Below are positions 53,474-61,897 of a DNA stretch of 61,897 nucleotides, one piece after another. Under the pieces are notes generated by a model. The model did no database searches and was not told the origin of the DNA. It saw only the letters and a program-made list of their open reading frames with translations. The translations under genes were made by a program, and so were the position numbers. Numbering within the stretch: position 1 is the stretch's first letter; every line of letters starts with the position of its first letter. The stretch is from Flavobacteriaceae bacterium (GTDB lineage Bacteria > Bacteroidota > Bacteroidia > Flavobacteriales > Flavobacteriaceae): assembly GCA_028284745.1 (NCBI GenBank), contig JANQRC010000004.1, positions 1 through 61,897 on the forward strand. The letters run 5' to 3'.

Positions 53474-55249
53474 TTAGTGAATGTTGATTTCGAACGGAAG
53501 ACGTGCCTGTATCCCTTTTTGCGCTGAGAACTTCTTCCATTGTTGAAGCACTTCATAGGCTTGGTCACCGATCTCTTCGCGGATGATGGATTCTTTTGAT
53601 GTTCCGAGGGTGATGGTGCCAAAGCCTTCAAACATTTCTTTGAGGTCCTTCTTGTACTTCGGATAGCTCACGGTCTTGTACTCCTCAATCTCAGCCAGTT
53701 CGGCTGCACGTTCCATAGCAAGGTCAAGTCCGCCGAGTTCATCCACTAGACCGATCTTTACCGCATCGCTTCCTGTCCAAACGCGGCCCTGGGCCACAGA
53801 ATCTACCTCAGCAACCGTCATGTTTCGTCCTTTGGCAACACGATCCAGAAAAATATCGTAGGTCTCTTCGATACCTTCCTTGACAAAGGCTCTAAATTCT
53901 GGACTCATGGGCTCGAAGAAACTATAGGCGTCTGATTGCGCGTTGGTGCCCACTTGTTCGGCATTGATGCCAATTTTTTCAGCCAAACCTGCAGCGTTTG
54001 GTATGGTGCCGAATACACCAATGGAACCTGTAATGGTGTTGGGCTCTGCGATGATCCTATCGGCCTGACAGGCAATATAATACCCGCCTGAAGCAGCCAC
54101 ATCGCCCATAGAGACGACCACTGGCTTCTCTTTGTTCAATTCTTCGAGATCGTGCAGGATCAACTCTGAGGTAAGCGCATTTCCTCCGGGTGAATCCACA
54201 CGTAGCACCACAGCTTTGATATCCTCGTCCTCTGCGATCTTATGAAAAGCTTCGCGAAAGATGCCTTGTGCAATATAGTTCTCATTGCCCTTTCCATAGA
54301 GAATCTCTCCCTGCGCATATACTATGGCAACTTTGTCTTCAACCTTTTTCGGCTTGTTGTTCAGCTTAGCGTATTTGATGTAATCTTCAATTTCTACTAC
54401 GTTCAGATCATCGTCGTCAGACAGTCCCAGCGTATTCTTGAACACATCTTGGTAGGCATCCGAGTAGATGATGCCATCAATGAGCTTGTGCTTTAAGGCC
54501 AATTCTGGAGTGCGCGCACGTAAGCTGTCTGCAATAAGGTTGAGCGCTTCTGTAGAAAGCCCTCTACTTTCCCCAATGTTCTCTAGAAGATTTGCCCAGA
54601 CAGATTCTAGCAATTCGGAGATCTGCTCGCGATTGGCATCGCTCATCTTATTGTCGAGATAAGGTTCAACAGCGCTCTTGTACTTTCCGTGGCGGATCAC
54701 TTCCATCTTCAGACCTGTCTTTTCTTGAAAGTCTTTATAATACATTACCTCAGCAGCCAAACCCCGAAAGTCCATGGTGCCTACTGGATTCAAGAAGATG
54801 GAGTCGGCGACCGAGTTCAAGTAATATCCTTTTTGCGAATAGTAGTTTGCGTATGAATAGATGAACTTGCCTGATTCTTTGAATCGCAGCAAGGCATCAC
54901 GGATAGCTTCTGTCTGTGCCATACCTGCCAACATATTATTGTCTCGGATGCTGATTCCTTTGATATTATCGTCGGTGGCAGCATGATCGATACTGCTTAC
55001 CAATTGGTCTAGCCCAACTGTTGGGTCTCCGAGGCCAAAGGCTTCTTGAATAGGGTCTTTCTTCGGAGTGTGGTCTTTGACCATCTTATTGAGGTTCAAT
55101 TTCAATATGGAACCTTCTTCAACGTTTACCGTATCTGATTCTCCCAAGGCTGAAGCAATTCCGACAAACAAGAAAAACAGCACAAAAAGAATTCCTATTG
55201 CTATAAAGAAGCCGATAACAACGGCCAACACATTTCTTAAAAACTTCAT
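53474..55249 (-). CDS. sppA: signal peptide peptidase SppA, 67K type
   Basis: A 591-residue membrane-anchored serine protease built of two homologous ClpP-like halves. The N-terminal helix (VLAVVIGFFIAIGILFVLFF) anchors it. The nucleophile Ser is in DVAASGGYYIACQADRI in the second half, and the general-base Lys is expected in the first half near YYSQKGYYLNS. It degrades cleaved signal peptides in the inner membrane. A TATCTTTG box lies on the minus strand 27 nt upstream of the ATG. Confidence 0.93.
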   Translation of the reverse strand: MKFLRNVLAVVIGFFIAIGILFVLFFLFVGIASALGESDTVNVEEGSILKLNLNKMVKDHTPKKDPIQEAFGLGDPTVGLDQLVSSIDHAATDDNIKGISIRDNNMLAGMAQTEAIRDALLRFKESGKFIYSYANYYSQKGYYLNSVADSIFLNPVGTMDFRGLAAEVMYYKDFQEKTGLKMEVIRHGKYKSAVEPYLDNKMSDANREQISELLESVWANLLENIGESRGLSTEALNLIADSLRARTPELALKHKLIDGIIYSDAYQDVFKNTLGLSDDDDLNVVEIEDYIKYAKLNNKPKKVEDKVAIVYAQGEILYGKGNENYIAQGIFREAFHKIAEDEDIKAVVLRVDSPGGNALTSELILHDLEELNKEKPVVVSMGDVAASGGYYIACQADRIIAEPNTITGSIGVFGTIPNAAGLAEKIGINAEQVGTNAQSDAYSFFEPMSPEFRAFVKEGIEETYDIFLDRVAKGRNMTVAEVDSVAQGRVWTGSDAVKIGLVDELGGLDLAMERAAELAEIEEYKTVSYPKYKKDLKEMFEGFGTITLGTSKESIIREEIGDQAYEVLQQWKKFSAQKGIQARLPFEINIH

Positions 55250-55275
55250 CTCGACATTTTTTGATGCAATAGCTG

Positions 55276-55283
55276 CAAAGATA
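55276..55283 (-). promoter_or_regulatory. -7 promoter box of sppA
   Basis: The complement reads TATCTTTG, a perfect TAnnTTTG match 27 nt before the ATG at 55249. No good -33 element is seen; the divergent folK-dNK gene starts 40 nt away. Confidence 0.45.
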
Positions 55284-55322
55284 GTTTTTTGTGTTTTTCT
55301 TTAGTTACTTTGCTTGGCGATT

Positions 55323-56459
55323 ATGAAGAATTTAAGACGGGTATATCTTTCCTTAGGGAGCAATCTAGGTGATAAGCAACGAAACTTGCAAGAGGCTGTC
55401 GATGCCATTGCCGACGATGTGGGGAAGGTGATTCATTTATCCACCATCTACGAATCTGATGCGTGGGGCTTTGAAGGGGAGACCTTTTACAATATATGCT
55501 TGGCCGTGGATACCGATCTAGCGGCCCAAGAAGTGCTCGATGAGATCTTGAACATTGAAAAGAGCTTCGGGCGTTCCAGGTTGGCAGGGACTTCATATGC
55601 GAATCGCACCATAGATATCGATATCATCTTCTATGAGAACCTGGTCCTGAATGCCAGCGATCTGGTGATTCCGCACCCTCAGCTAGAGCAACGATTGTTT
55701 GTGCTAAGACCTCTGAACGAAATATCACCTGGCAAGGTACATCCAAAGCACCAGAAGACCGTATCAGAACTGCTTCGTGGATGTGAAGACCCAACCCGAA
55801 CAGAAAGCACATCGATCCTGTTAAAGAATCCTAGCCAACGAAGCTTTTCAGATTTCAGCTATATCGCTATTGAAGGAAACATTGGTGCGGGCAAGACCAC
55901 ACTCGCTACCAAGATGTCAGAAGACTTCAACGGAAAATTGATCTTAGAGCGCTTTGCAGACAATCCCTTCCTGCCAAAGTTCTATGAAGATCGTGGTCGC
56001 TATGCTTTTCCGTTAGAGATGTCCTTTTTGGCAGATCGCTACCAGCAATTTACTGATGATACTTCTCAGCTAGACCTTTTCAAGGATTTCATGATCTCTG
56101 ACTATGACATCTACAAGTCGTTGATCTTTGCCAAGGTGACGCTTCAAGAGGATGAGTTTTTATTATACCGGAAGCTTTTCGATATCATGTACAAGGAGGC
56201 CAAGAAGCCAGACCTCTATGTATATCTATATCAGAATACGGAGCGTTTGTTGGCGAATATTAAAAAACGGGGTCGGAAGTACGAACAGAAGATACCTGCC
56301 AGTTATCTCGAAGAGATCCAGAAAGGATACCTCGATTTTATCCGCACACAATCAAATTTAAGAGTGCTAGTCATCGATGTTTCTGACAAAGATTTTGTGA
56401 ATAGCCAAATGGACTACCAGAAAATTTTGGACGAAATGCAGCATTTCGCCGACCAATAG
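55323..56459 (+). CDS. folK: bifunctional HPPK - deoxynucleoside kinase fusion
   Basis: A 378-residue fusion. The N-terminal half (about 6-135) is HPPK: LSLGSNLGD and the metal/pterin motif RTIDIDIIFY, with RPLNEISP. It transfers pyrophosphate to 6-hydroxymethyl-dihydropterin in folate synthesis. The C-terminal half (about 180-375) is a deoxynucleoside kinase: Walker A EGNIGAGKTTLA, then FLADRYQQF and LYQNTERLLANIKKRGR. The linked activities feed folate and dNTP pools. The ATG at 55323 is chosen over a TTG three codons earlier because it begins the HPPK domain. Confidence 0.92.
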   Translation: MKNLRRVYLSLGSNLGDKQRNLQEAVDAIADDVGKVIHLSTIYESDAWGFEGETFYNICLAVDTDLAAQEVLDEILNIEKSFGRSRLAGTSYANRTIDIDIIFYENLVLNASDLVIPHPQLEQRLFVLRPLNEISPGKVHPKHQKTVSELLRGCEDPTRTESTSILLKNPSQRSFSDFSYIAIEGNIGAGKTTLATKMSEDFNGKLILERFADNPFLPKFYEDRGRYAFPLEMSFLADRYQQFTDDTSQLDLFKDFMISDYDIYKSLIFAKVTLQEDEFLLYRKLFDIMYKEAKKPDLYVYLYQNTERLLANIKKRGRKYEQKIPASYLEEIQKGYLDFIRTQSNLRVLVIDVSDKDFVNSQMDYQKILDEMQHFADQ

Positions 56460-56488
56460 CTAAGGCCCCTAAATAAGCGCCTAAATCC

Positions 56489-56520
56489 TTGTTTTATAGG
56501 AATATGCTTTTATATATTTG
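56489..56520 (+). promoter_or_regulatory. promoter of the frameshifted OmpA-family gene
   Basis: TTG at 56489-56491 and TATATTTG at 56513-56520 are separated by 21 nt. The ATG at 56539 follows 18 nt later. Confidence 0.65.
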
Positions 56521-56538
56521 AGATAACAATCTGGTAAA

Positions 56539-58004
56539 ATGAGAAGCAGGCCAATAACCATAACATCTCTGTTCTTATTGTTTTCTTTGCTGTTCTACGC
56601 ACAAGACAACAGGGCTTTGCGCGCGATCGATAAACGTAATTACAATTCTTGGTATGTGGGGGACTTCAAAATATTTTGGTGCACGGAGACCTAAGAAACT
56701 TTGATACTGAGGAAGCCAGTGATTTTAGCTATGGCTTCTATGCCTATGCAGGAAAGATGTTCAACGCCATTTTAGGAATGGAGTTCAGAGCATCGTATAC
56801 AAGTATAGGTGGTGGACCTCAACGATTTTCAGAAGGCTTTGATGTGCGATATACCACGTTAGAACTAAGAGAAGTAAGATTTGAAGGTGAAGTTTTTGGC
56901 GGAAGATTGGTAGGAGTGTTCAACCTAAGCAATTTGGCACCTACGGGGCGTCGCCTGCAGCGCAAGTGGAACTTTGCTGCCTATACGGGTATTGGCTACC
57001 ATCAATATTCGTCGAAATTGATTGAGATCGCTACAGGAGAGGTGCAGAGAGGTGCTGATTTTGAGGTGAATCCACGCCGCGATGATTGGGCCGGGTCTTG
57101 GTATGTTCCTATCGAACTTGGCGTATCGTATCGCATCAATAGAAGATTTGATATTGAGTTGCGAACTGGGGTCAGTATCAATGCTGAAGACCATTTGGAC
57201 GCCGCTATTTCCGATAAATCTCCCTTTGATGCATTTTTCGACACCTCTCTTGGAGTGCGGTACAAAATTGGAGGAAAACGTCGTCATTTGAAATGGGTGA
57301 ATCCATTTGACGAAGCGATCATAGCCAGTGGCGGTGGCGGTAGTGGTAACTTTGAGTTGCGCGATCGTGACGGTGATGGGGTCATGGACGATCTGGATAA
57401 GGACAACTTCACACCGCCAGGTGTCAAGGTATATGGTGATGGTACATCGATCGATTCGGACATGGACCAAACACCAGATTATAAAGACAGGTGCCCATTT
57501 AAGAAAGGATTGCCAGAACTTAATGGTTGTCCGCCAGTGGGCGATACAGACGGCGACGGGCTTAATGATGATGTAGACGATTGCCCAACAATTCCAGGCC
57601 CCAAGAGTAACAATGGATGTCCGGTGATCCCAACTTCTGTGCTACAAGAGCTGAACTACATTGCCAAGAACATTTACTTCGAATACGACAAAGCAGACAT
57701 CAAGCCAAGGTCGTTTGGAGACTTGAATCGAATTGCAGAGATCATTGCAGAATTCCCAAGTGTTCAGTTCTATGTAGATGGCCATACAGATAGCAAAGGA
57801 AACGATTCCTACAACTCGTCACTGTCTAAGCGTAGAGCACAATCTGTAGTTGAGTATCTGATCACAAGAGGCGTGGATGTAGAACAATTACAATCGCGAG
57901 GATTTGGCGAAAGCAGGCCTATCACTTCTAACAACACGGAAGCAGGAAGACAATTGAATCGCCGTGTAGAGATCACGCTGGTTAGGCCAGAGGACGGACA
58001 ATAG
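56539..58004 (+). pseudogene. OmpA-family protein with TSP3 repeats, one-base frameshift
   Basis: Two frames together encode one protein. Frame 1 from ATG 56539 gives a signal peptide (TSLFLLLFSLLFYA region) and runs to Tyr39-Val40, then stops after a few codons. Frame 3 continues with GGLQNILVHGDLRN and the rest of the protein. The break is at the G run 56658-56662: six G instead of five would join the frames. The main part has a barrel-like N-half, thrombospondin type 3 calcium repeats (DRDGDGVMDDLDKD, DTDGDGLNDDVDDC) and a C-terminal OmpA domain (VDGHTDSKGNDSYN, FGESRP, NRRVEITL). It has its own promoter. An intact gene with a sequencing or assembly error is as likely as a true pseudogene. 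Confidence 0.85.
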
Positions 58005-58052
58005 CATTTAGTAGACGCACAGAAAAGGGCTTTATCGAAATTCGTTAGAAAC

Positions 58053-58069
58053 TTCCGCCTTAGGCGGAA
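58053..58069. repeat. intergenic palindrome
   Basis: TTCCGCC (58053-58059) pairs with GGCGGAA (58063-58069) around TTA. One of two palindromes in the 253-nt region between the OmpA gene and the methyltransferase gene. No coding frame or T tract is present, though it could act as a weak terminator. Confidence 0.4.
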
Positions 58070-58170
58070 AACCCACCCCTTGGGCTTACCGTTTTTTCAG
58101 TTGAATCCTAACCTCATTAGGCTATAGCACCCCTAAAGCCCCCTAAAGGATACAGTTGACCTGTATGAAT

Positions 58171-58188
58171 TTCTCCCTTGAGGGAGAA
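58171..58188. repeat. intergenic palindrome, similar to 41679-41695
   Basis: TTCTCCCT (58171-58178) pairs with AGGGAGAA (58181-58188) around TG. Nearby are C-rich runs such as CCCCTAAAGCCCCCTAAAGG at 58131, another phrase common in Bacteroidota intergenic repeats. Confidence 0.4.
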
Positions 58189-58229
58189 GAAAAGAGGATG
58201 CTCATTGAGAACTCTTTTAGAGTTTGATC

Positions 58230-58253
58230 AAAACCACCACTTTATACAGGTGG
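58230..58253 (-). terminator. terminator of the SpoU-type methyltransferase gene
   Basis: On the minus strand CCACC (58253-58249) pairs with GGTGG (58238-58234) across a 10-nt loop and is followed by TTTT. Short and weak. Confidence 0.4.
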
Positions 58254-58257
58254 ATAT

Positions 58258-58872
58258 TTATTGCTTCAATTTTGTGAACAGGTCCCAAAGTACCACGCCT
58301 GCACTCACTGAGACATTCAAAGAGTGTTTGGTGCCATATTGTGGAATTTCAATAACCTCATCGCTAGCTGTGACCACTTCTTGTGAAACGCCTTTTACCT
58401 CGTTGCCAAACACAATTGCATATTTTTTTTTCTCATCGGGGGTGAAGTCTTGAAGCATAGTGGCACCTTCGGCCTGCTCGACAGCGATGATAGAAATACC
58501 CTCTTCCCTAAGTTCATGGATCAGGGACATGGTATCTTCCACATATTCCCATCCCACAGTTTCCGTGGCACCTAAAGCTGTCTTGTGAATGTCCTTATGC
58601 GGTGGTCTAGCTGTAATTCCGCAGAGATAGATCTTTTCAATCAAAAAAGCGTCGCTAATGCGAAATACAGCCCCAATGTTGTTGAGGCTTCTGACATTGT
58701 CTAGCACAACGATCATTGGCGTCTTTCGTGCTTGCCTAAAGCCCTCGACATCCAATCTTACCAATTCATTATTCTTCAATTTTCGCACAGGCGACACATT
58801 TTTAAAGCCCAAAAATACATAAAGGTTTTTGTTGTGGATTTCTTTTGATAAATCGAATTCACTTCGCTTCAA
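58258..58872 (-). CDS. SpoU/TrmH-family RNA methyltransferase
   Basis: A 204-residue SPOUT methyltransferase. The three SpoU motifs are visible: [34 protein letters not shown] and [21 protein letters not shown]. It transfers methyl from SAM to a 2'-OH in tRNA or rRNA; the exact target cannot be read. A GTG at 58788 would give a protein of about 176 residues with the short start RKLKNNEL that I recall for flavobacterial relatives, so the first 28 residues may not be translated. Divergent from mutS. Confidence 0.88.
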   Translation of the reverse strand: MKRSEFDLSKEIHNKNLYVFLGFKNVSPVRKLKNNELVRLDVEGFRQARKTPMIVVLDNVRSLNNIGAVFRISDAFLIEKIYLCGITARPPHKDIHKTALGATETVGWEYVEDTMSLIHELREEGISIIAVEQAEGATMLQDFTPDEKKKYAIVFGNEVKGVSQEVVTASDEVIEIPQYGTKHSLNVSVSAGVVLWDLFTKLKQ

Positions 58873-58920
58873 AATCCTTCAAAATATGGCTACTTTAGCC
58901 TTTCACCCAAAAACAAACAA

Positions 58921-61542
58921 TTGGCAACTGCAAAGAGCAAGAAGGAAACTCCTTTGATGAAGCAATACAACCAGATCAAGGCGAAGTATCCGGATGCGAT
59001 GCTCTTGTTCAGGGTAGGGGATTTTTATGAGACCTTTGGTGAAGATGCGATCAAGGCTGCGCAAATTCTTGGCATTGTGCAAACGTATCGTAACAATGGT
59101 GGCGATAAGACAGAGCTGGCAGGGTTTCCTCACCATTCGTTGAACTCCTATCTGCCAAAATTGGTCAAAGCAGGTCAGCGGGTAGCGATCTGCGACCAGT
59201 TGGAAGACCCGAAAAAGACCAAGAGCATTGTAAAGCGTGGTGTTACCGAGCTGGTAACGCCAGGAGTGGCATTGAACGATGAGGTGTTGCAATCGAATTC
59301 GAACAATTTTTTGTGTGCCATTCACTTTGGTAGACGCGCCATAGGTATTTCTTTTTTGGATGTTTCTACCGGTGAATTTCTTACCTCACAAGGCAATGTA
59401 GAGTACATCGATAAGTTGATCCAGAATTTTCACCCTAGCGAGGTATTGGTCTCCAAGAAGCAGAAGGCGCATTTCAAAGAAGTTTTTGGGCCAGCCCATC
59501 ATACCTTCTTCATGGAAGACTGGTCGTTTCAGTATGACTATGCCCACGAAACCCTGACGGATCATTTCAACACAAATTCACTAAAAGGTTTTGGCATAGA
59601 GGACCTGGAAGAAGGCATCATTGCTTGTGGCGTGGCGTTGTTCTATCTGTCCGAGACAAGGCACGACCAATTACAGCACATTGCTTCGCTGCAGCGAATT
59701 GCAGAGGATGCTTATGTTTGGATGGACCGCTTTACCATTCGAAACTTGGAGCTCTTCCAATCAAATTCAATTGGTGGGGTTTCACTGCTCGATGTGATAG
59801 ACAGGACGCTTTCACCCATGGGCGGGCGTTTGTTGAAGCGTTGGTTGGCGTTCCCGCTGAAAGATGTCGAAAAGATTCAAGAAAGACATGAGACGGTTGC
59901 ATATTTCTTGAACTATACTGAAGTGCATGACAAAGTCCGTCATCATATCAAGCAGATCAGCGATGTTGAGCGGCTCATAAGCAAGGTTGCCGCTGGCAAG
60001 ATCTCGCCGCGAGAGGTCATTCAACTGAAAAACTCTCTAGAGGCGATCATCCCCGTTAAACAGATCGCTTCCGATGCGAGTGAAGCGGCCCTGAAACGAA
60101 TGGGCGAGGCTTTGCATGATTGTAGGTCACTGCGTGAACGGATCAAGCAAACACTTCATGAAGAAGCGCCTGTAAATATCCTGAAGGGAAATGCGATTGC
60201 TGAAGGGTTCTCAGAGGAGTTGGATGCCTTGCGCAACATTGCCTTTTCGGGTAAGGATTATCTAGATCAGATGTTGCAGCGAGAAACTGAGGCGACAGGA
60301 ATTACCTCGCTCAAGATCGCTAGCAACAACGTGTTCGGCTATTATATCGAAGTGCGGAACACACACAAGGAGAAAGTGCCCGAGAGCTGGGTCCGTAAGC
60401 AGACCTTGGTCAATGCTGAACGCTATGTCACTGAAGAGCTAAAGGAATACGAAGCGAAGATCCTGGGTGCCGAAGAGAAGATCCTGGTGTTAGAGCAGCA
60501 GCTTTTTGATGAATTGATAGTTTGGATGCGGGGCCATATCGAAGTGGTTCAGTCGAATGCTTCGCTAGTTGCTCAGTTAGATGTTTTGAGCGGCTTTGCG
60601 CAGTTAGCCAAGGAAAGCGAATACGTCCGACCTCAACTTAGCGAAGAACATGCGCTTTCGATAACGCAAGGTCGTCATCCCGTCATCGAGAAGCAATTGC
60701 CCGTTGGCGAATCGTATGTTGCCAACGACCTGTTTTTAGATAGAGAAGCACAACAGATCATGATGATCACAGGCCCGAACATGTCTGGTAAGTCGGCCAT
60801 TCTTAGACAAACGGCCCTTATTGTTCTGCTGGCACAGATGGGCAGTTTTGTTCCTGCTTCAGCAGTAGAGATGGGTGTTGTGGATAAAGTGTTCACACGT
60901 GTGGGCGCCAGCGATAACATTTCCATGGGCGAGTCTACCTTCATGGTAGAGATGAACGAAACGGCTTCGATATTGAACAACATCTCCGAGCGCAGCTTGG
61001 TGCTGCTTGATGAGATCGGCCGAGGAACCAGCACCTACGATGGGATCTCTATCGCTTGGGCCATTTCTGAATATCTGCACGAGCATCCTTCACGAACAAA
61101 GACCTTGTTCGCCACGCACTATCATGAGCTCAACGAAATGTCGGAGACCTTTTCGCGAATCAAAAATTACAACGTGGCTGTCAAAGAATTGAAGAACAAT
61201 GTATTGTTTCTTAGGAAGTTAGAGCCGGGAGGAAGTCACCATAGCTTTGGCATTCATGTGGCAAAGATGGCCGGCATGCCACAGCAAGTGATCCGCAAGG
61301 CAAACAAAATTCTGAAGAAGTTAGAAAAAGACCATAGCAGCGAGCAACTTACCGATTCGTTAAAGGCCATGCACGATGAGATGCAGCTTAGTTTCTTCAA
61401 CTTGGACGACCCTTTGCTCGAAGAGATCAAAGACGAAATTTTGCATACCGACATAGATACGCTAACGCCCGTGGAGGCTTTGATGAAGCTGAACGAGATC
61501 AAGCGAATGCTGACCAAAGGAAAAACAGGAAAATCATCCTAA
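58921..61542 (+). CDS. mutS: DNA mismatch repair protein MutS
   Basis: An 873-residue MutS. The mismatch-reading motif FYETFGEDA lies in domain I near residue 38; Walker A is [13 protein letters not shown] and Walker [15 protein letters not shown], with the ATPase dimerisation region [13 protein letters not shown]. It recognises mismatches and recruits MutL. The start is a TTG at 58921: the sequence [16 protein letters not shown] matches the family start, while the first internal ATG would truncate it by 12 residues. Confidence 0.95.
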   Translation: MATAKSKKETPLMKQYNQIKAKYPDAMLLFRVGDFYETFGEDAIKAAQILGIVQTYRNNGGDKTELAGFPHHSLNSYLPKLVKAGQRVAICDQLEDPKKTKSIVKRGVTELVTPGVALNDEVLQSNSNNFLCAIHFGRRAIGISFLDVSTGEFLTSQGNVEYIDKLIQNFHPSEVLVSKKQKAHFKEVFGPAHHTFFMEDWSFQYDYAHETLTDHFNTNSLKGFGIEDLEEGIIACGVALFYLSETRHDQLQHIASLQRIAEDAYVWMDRFTIRNLELFQSNSIGGVSLLDVIDRTLSPMGGRLLKRWLAFPLKDVEKIQERHETVAYFLNYTEVHDKVRHHIKQISDVERLISKVAAGKISPREVIQLKNSLEAIIPVKQIASDASEAALKRMGEALHDCRSLRERIKQTLHEEAPVNILKGNAIAEGFSEELDALRNIAFSGKDYLDQMLQRETEATGITSLKIASNNVFGYYIEVRNTHKEKVPESWVRKQTLVNAERYVTEELKEYEAKILGAEEKILVLEQQLFDELIVWMRGHIEVVQSNASLVAQLDVLSGFAQLAKESEYVRPQLSEEHALSITQGRHPVIEKQLPVGESYVANDLFLDREAQQIMMITGPNMSGKSAILRQTALIVLLAQMGSFVPASAVEMGVVDKVFTRVGASDNISMGESTFMVEMNETASILNNISERSLVLLDEIGRGTSTYDGISIAWAISEYLHEHPSRTKTLFATHYHELNEMSETFSRIKNYNVAVKELKNNVLFLRKLEPGGSHHSFGIHVAKMAGMPQQVIRKANKILKKLEKDHSSEQLTDSLKAMHDEMQLSFFNLDDPLLEEIKDEILHTDIDTLTPVEALMKLNEIKRMLTKGKTGKSS

Positions 61543-61547
61543 AATAC

Positions 61548-61577
61548 TTTGCAATTTGTGATTTTGTATTAAATTTG
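61548..61577 (+). promoter_or_regulatory. promoter of the tRNA cluster
   Basis: TTTG at 61548-61551 and TAAATTTG at 61570-61577 are separated by 18 nt. Transcription would begin near 61583 and read a leader of about 130 nt before tRNA-Gly; the leader has no obvious gene. Confidence 0.65.
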
Positions 61578-61714
61578 CGTCCCGTTTGATTCATGGACGC
61601 TCTTATACAAACCATGTGAAAGTAGTTCCTTGCATCCGACGAGTTTTCAAAAGCGAGAGGATTGCATCGTGCATCGACTTGCCTCCTTTTTGCAGAACAG
61701 GAAGCAAAAAAAAT

Positions 61715-61789
61715 GCGAAAGTAGCTCAGGGGTAGAGCATCACCTTGCCAAGGTGAGGGTCGCGGGTTCAAATCCCGTCTTTCGCTCCA
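61715..61789 (+). tRNA. tRNA-Gly (anticodon GCC)
   Basis: A 75-nt cloverleaf including encoded CCA. Acceptor GCGAAAG pairs with CTTTCGC; the D arm has GCTCAGGGGTAGAGC; the anticodon stem TCACC/GGTGA holds loop TTGCCAA with GCC at 61747-61749; the T arm GCGGGTTCAAATCCCGT is canonical. Confidence 0.97.
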
Positions 61790-61791
61790 CG

Positions 61792-61823
61792 AACCTCCGA
61801 AGCCCAGCGACGGAGGTTTTTTT
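61792..61823 (+). terminator. terminator-like hairpin between tRNA-Gly and tRNA-Leu
   Basis: AACCTCCG (61792-61799) pairs with CGGAGGTT (61811-61818), an 8-bp stem with an 11-nt loop, followed by seven T in a row ending at 61823. It implies that tRNA-Leu needs its own promoter or that readthrough occurs. Confidence 0.75.
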
Positions 61824-61830
61824 ATGGTTT

Positions 61831-61897
61831 GCTCGAGTGGTGGAATTGGTAGACACGTTGGACTTAAAATCCAATGGCCTGAAAGGCCGTGCGGGTT
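61831..61897 (+). tRNA. tRNA-Leu (anticodon TAA), truncated by the window end
   Basis: The first 67 nt of a class II tRNA. Acceptor GCTCGAG, a D arm with GTGGAATTGGTAGACAC, anticodon stem TTGGA/TCCAA with loop CTTAAAA (anticodon TAA), and the start of a long variable arm (GGCCTGAAAGGCC). The 3' end lies beyond the window. Confidence 0.93.

Noticed and set aside
56925-57470. A 181-residue open frame opposite the OmpA gene
   Set aside because: It overlaps a well-supported protein over its full length and lacks any recognisable domain. A shadow frame.
61715-61897. The tRNA genes as an integration site
   Set aside because: No integrase, direct repeat of the tRNA 3' end or foreign block is visible; tRNA-Leu is cut by the window end, so a boundary beyond it cannot be excluded.

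Overview
The window is about 62 kb of chromosomal DNA from a member of the Bacteroidota, most likely the family Flavobacteriaceae. Several things point there: Bacteroidota-type promoters (TTTG or TTG, then about 20 nt, then TAnnTTTG), a RemB-like and a PorP/SprF-like outer-membrane protein of the gliding/type IX secretion world, a caa3-type oxidase cluster with two tandem subunit III genes, a DUF6089 - uppS - bamA - ompH - murI block, a bacterial GH3-like protein, LytS/LytR signalling and a HPPK-deoxynucleoside kinase fusion. No transposase, integrase, CRISPR array, prophage or rRNA gene was seen. The genus cannot be fixed from the sequence alone.

Layout. 1-1.4 kb: 3' end of an outer-membrane protein converging on a metallo-beta-lactamase-fold lipoprotein. 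1.5-6.7 kb: heme O synthase, three cytochrome oxidase subunit genes, two SCO-like proteins, a DUF420 membrane protein and a small CxxC protein, i.e. oxidase assembly. 6.9-12.6 kb: a five-gene tripartite ABC exporter (ATPase, two MacB-type permeases, periplasmic adaptor, TolC-like channel). 12.7-22.5 kb: mixed housekeeping (tsaB, MscS channel, DUF255 lipoprotein, dodecin, a phosphate transporter with an extra C-terminal domain, a NifU-like scaffold, PorP/SprF, a VWA lipoprotein). 22.7-27.8 kb: a TPR-LytS kinase and LytTR regulator joined to a gamma-carbonic anhydrase gene, then a PAS histidine kinase. 27.8-36.2 kb, minus strand: CBS protein, nadK, DUF6089, uppS, bamA, three ompH/skp-like genes and murI, an envelope-biogenesis block. 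36.3-41.6 kb: pdxJ, a hydrolase, a small membrane protein, tig, clpP and clpX. 41.8-49.9 kb: OmpA/PD40 protein, GH3-like protein, DUF2797, then an AT-rich orphan membrane protein next to a patatin-amidase pair, and a LysE exporter. 50-58 kb: AsmA-like protein, queuosine-precursor transporter, SppA, HPPK-dNK fusion and an OmpA protein broken by a one-base frameshift. 58.2-61.9 kb: SpoU methyltransferase, mutS, tRNA-Gly and a tRNA-Leu cut by the window end.

Most of the window is ordinary core genome. The best second-look items are: the amidase-patatin pair (two envelope-degrading enzymes without signal peptides) beside an AT-rich orphan membrane gene; the one-G frameshift in the OmpA gene; the repeated layout in which a terminator hairpin runs directly into the next promoter, with murI and the DUF255 gene probably leaderless; three convergent gene pairs whose stop codons interlock; and a GIY-YIG-like pattern in the DUF2797 protein.
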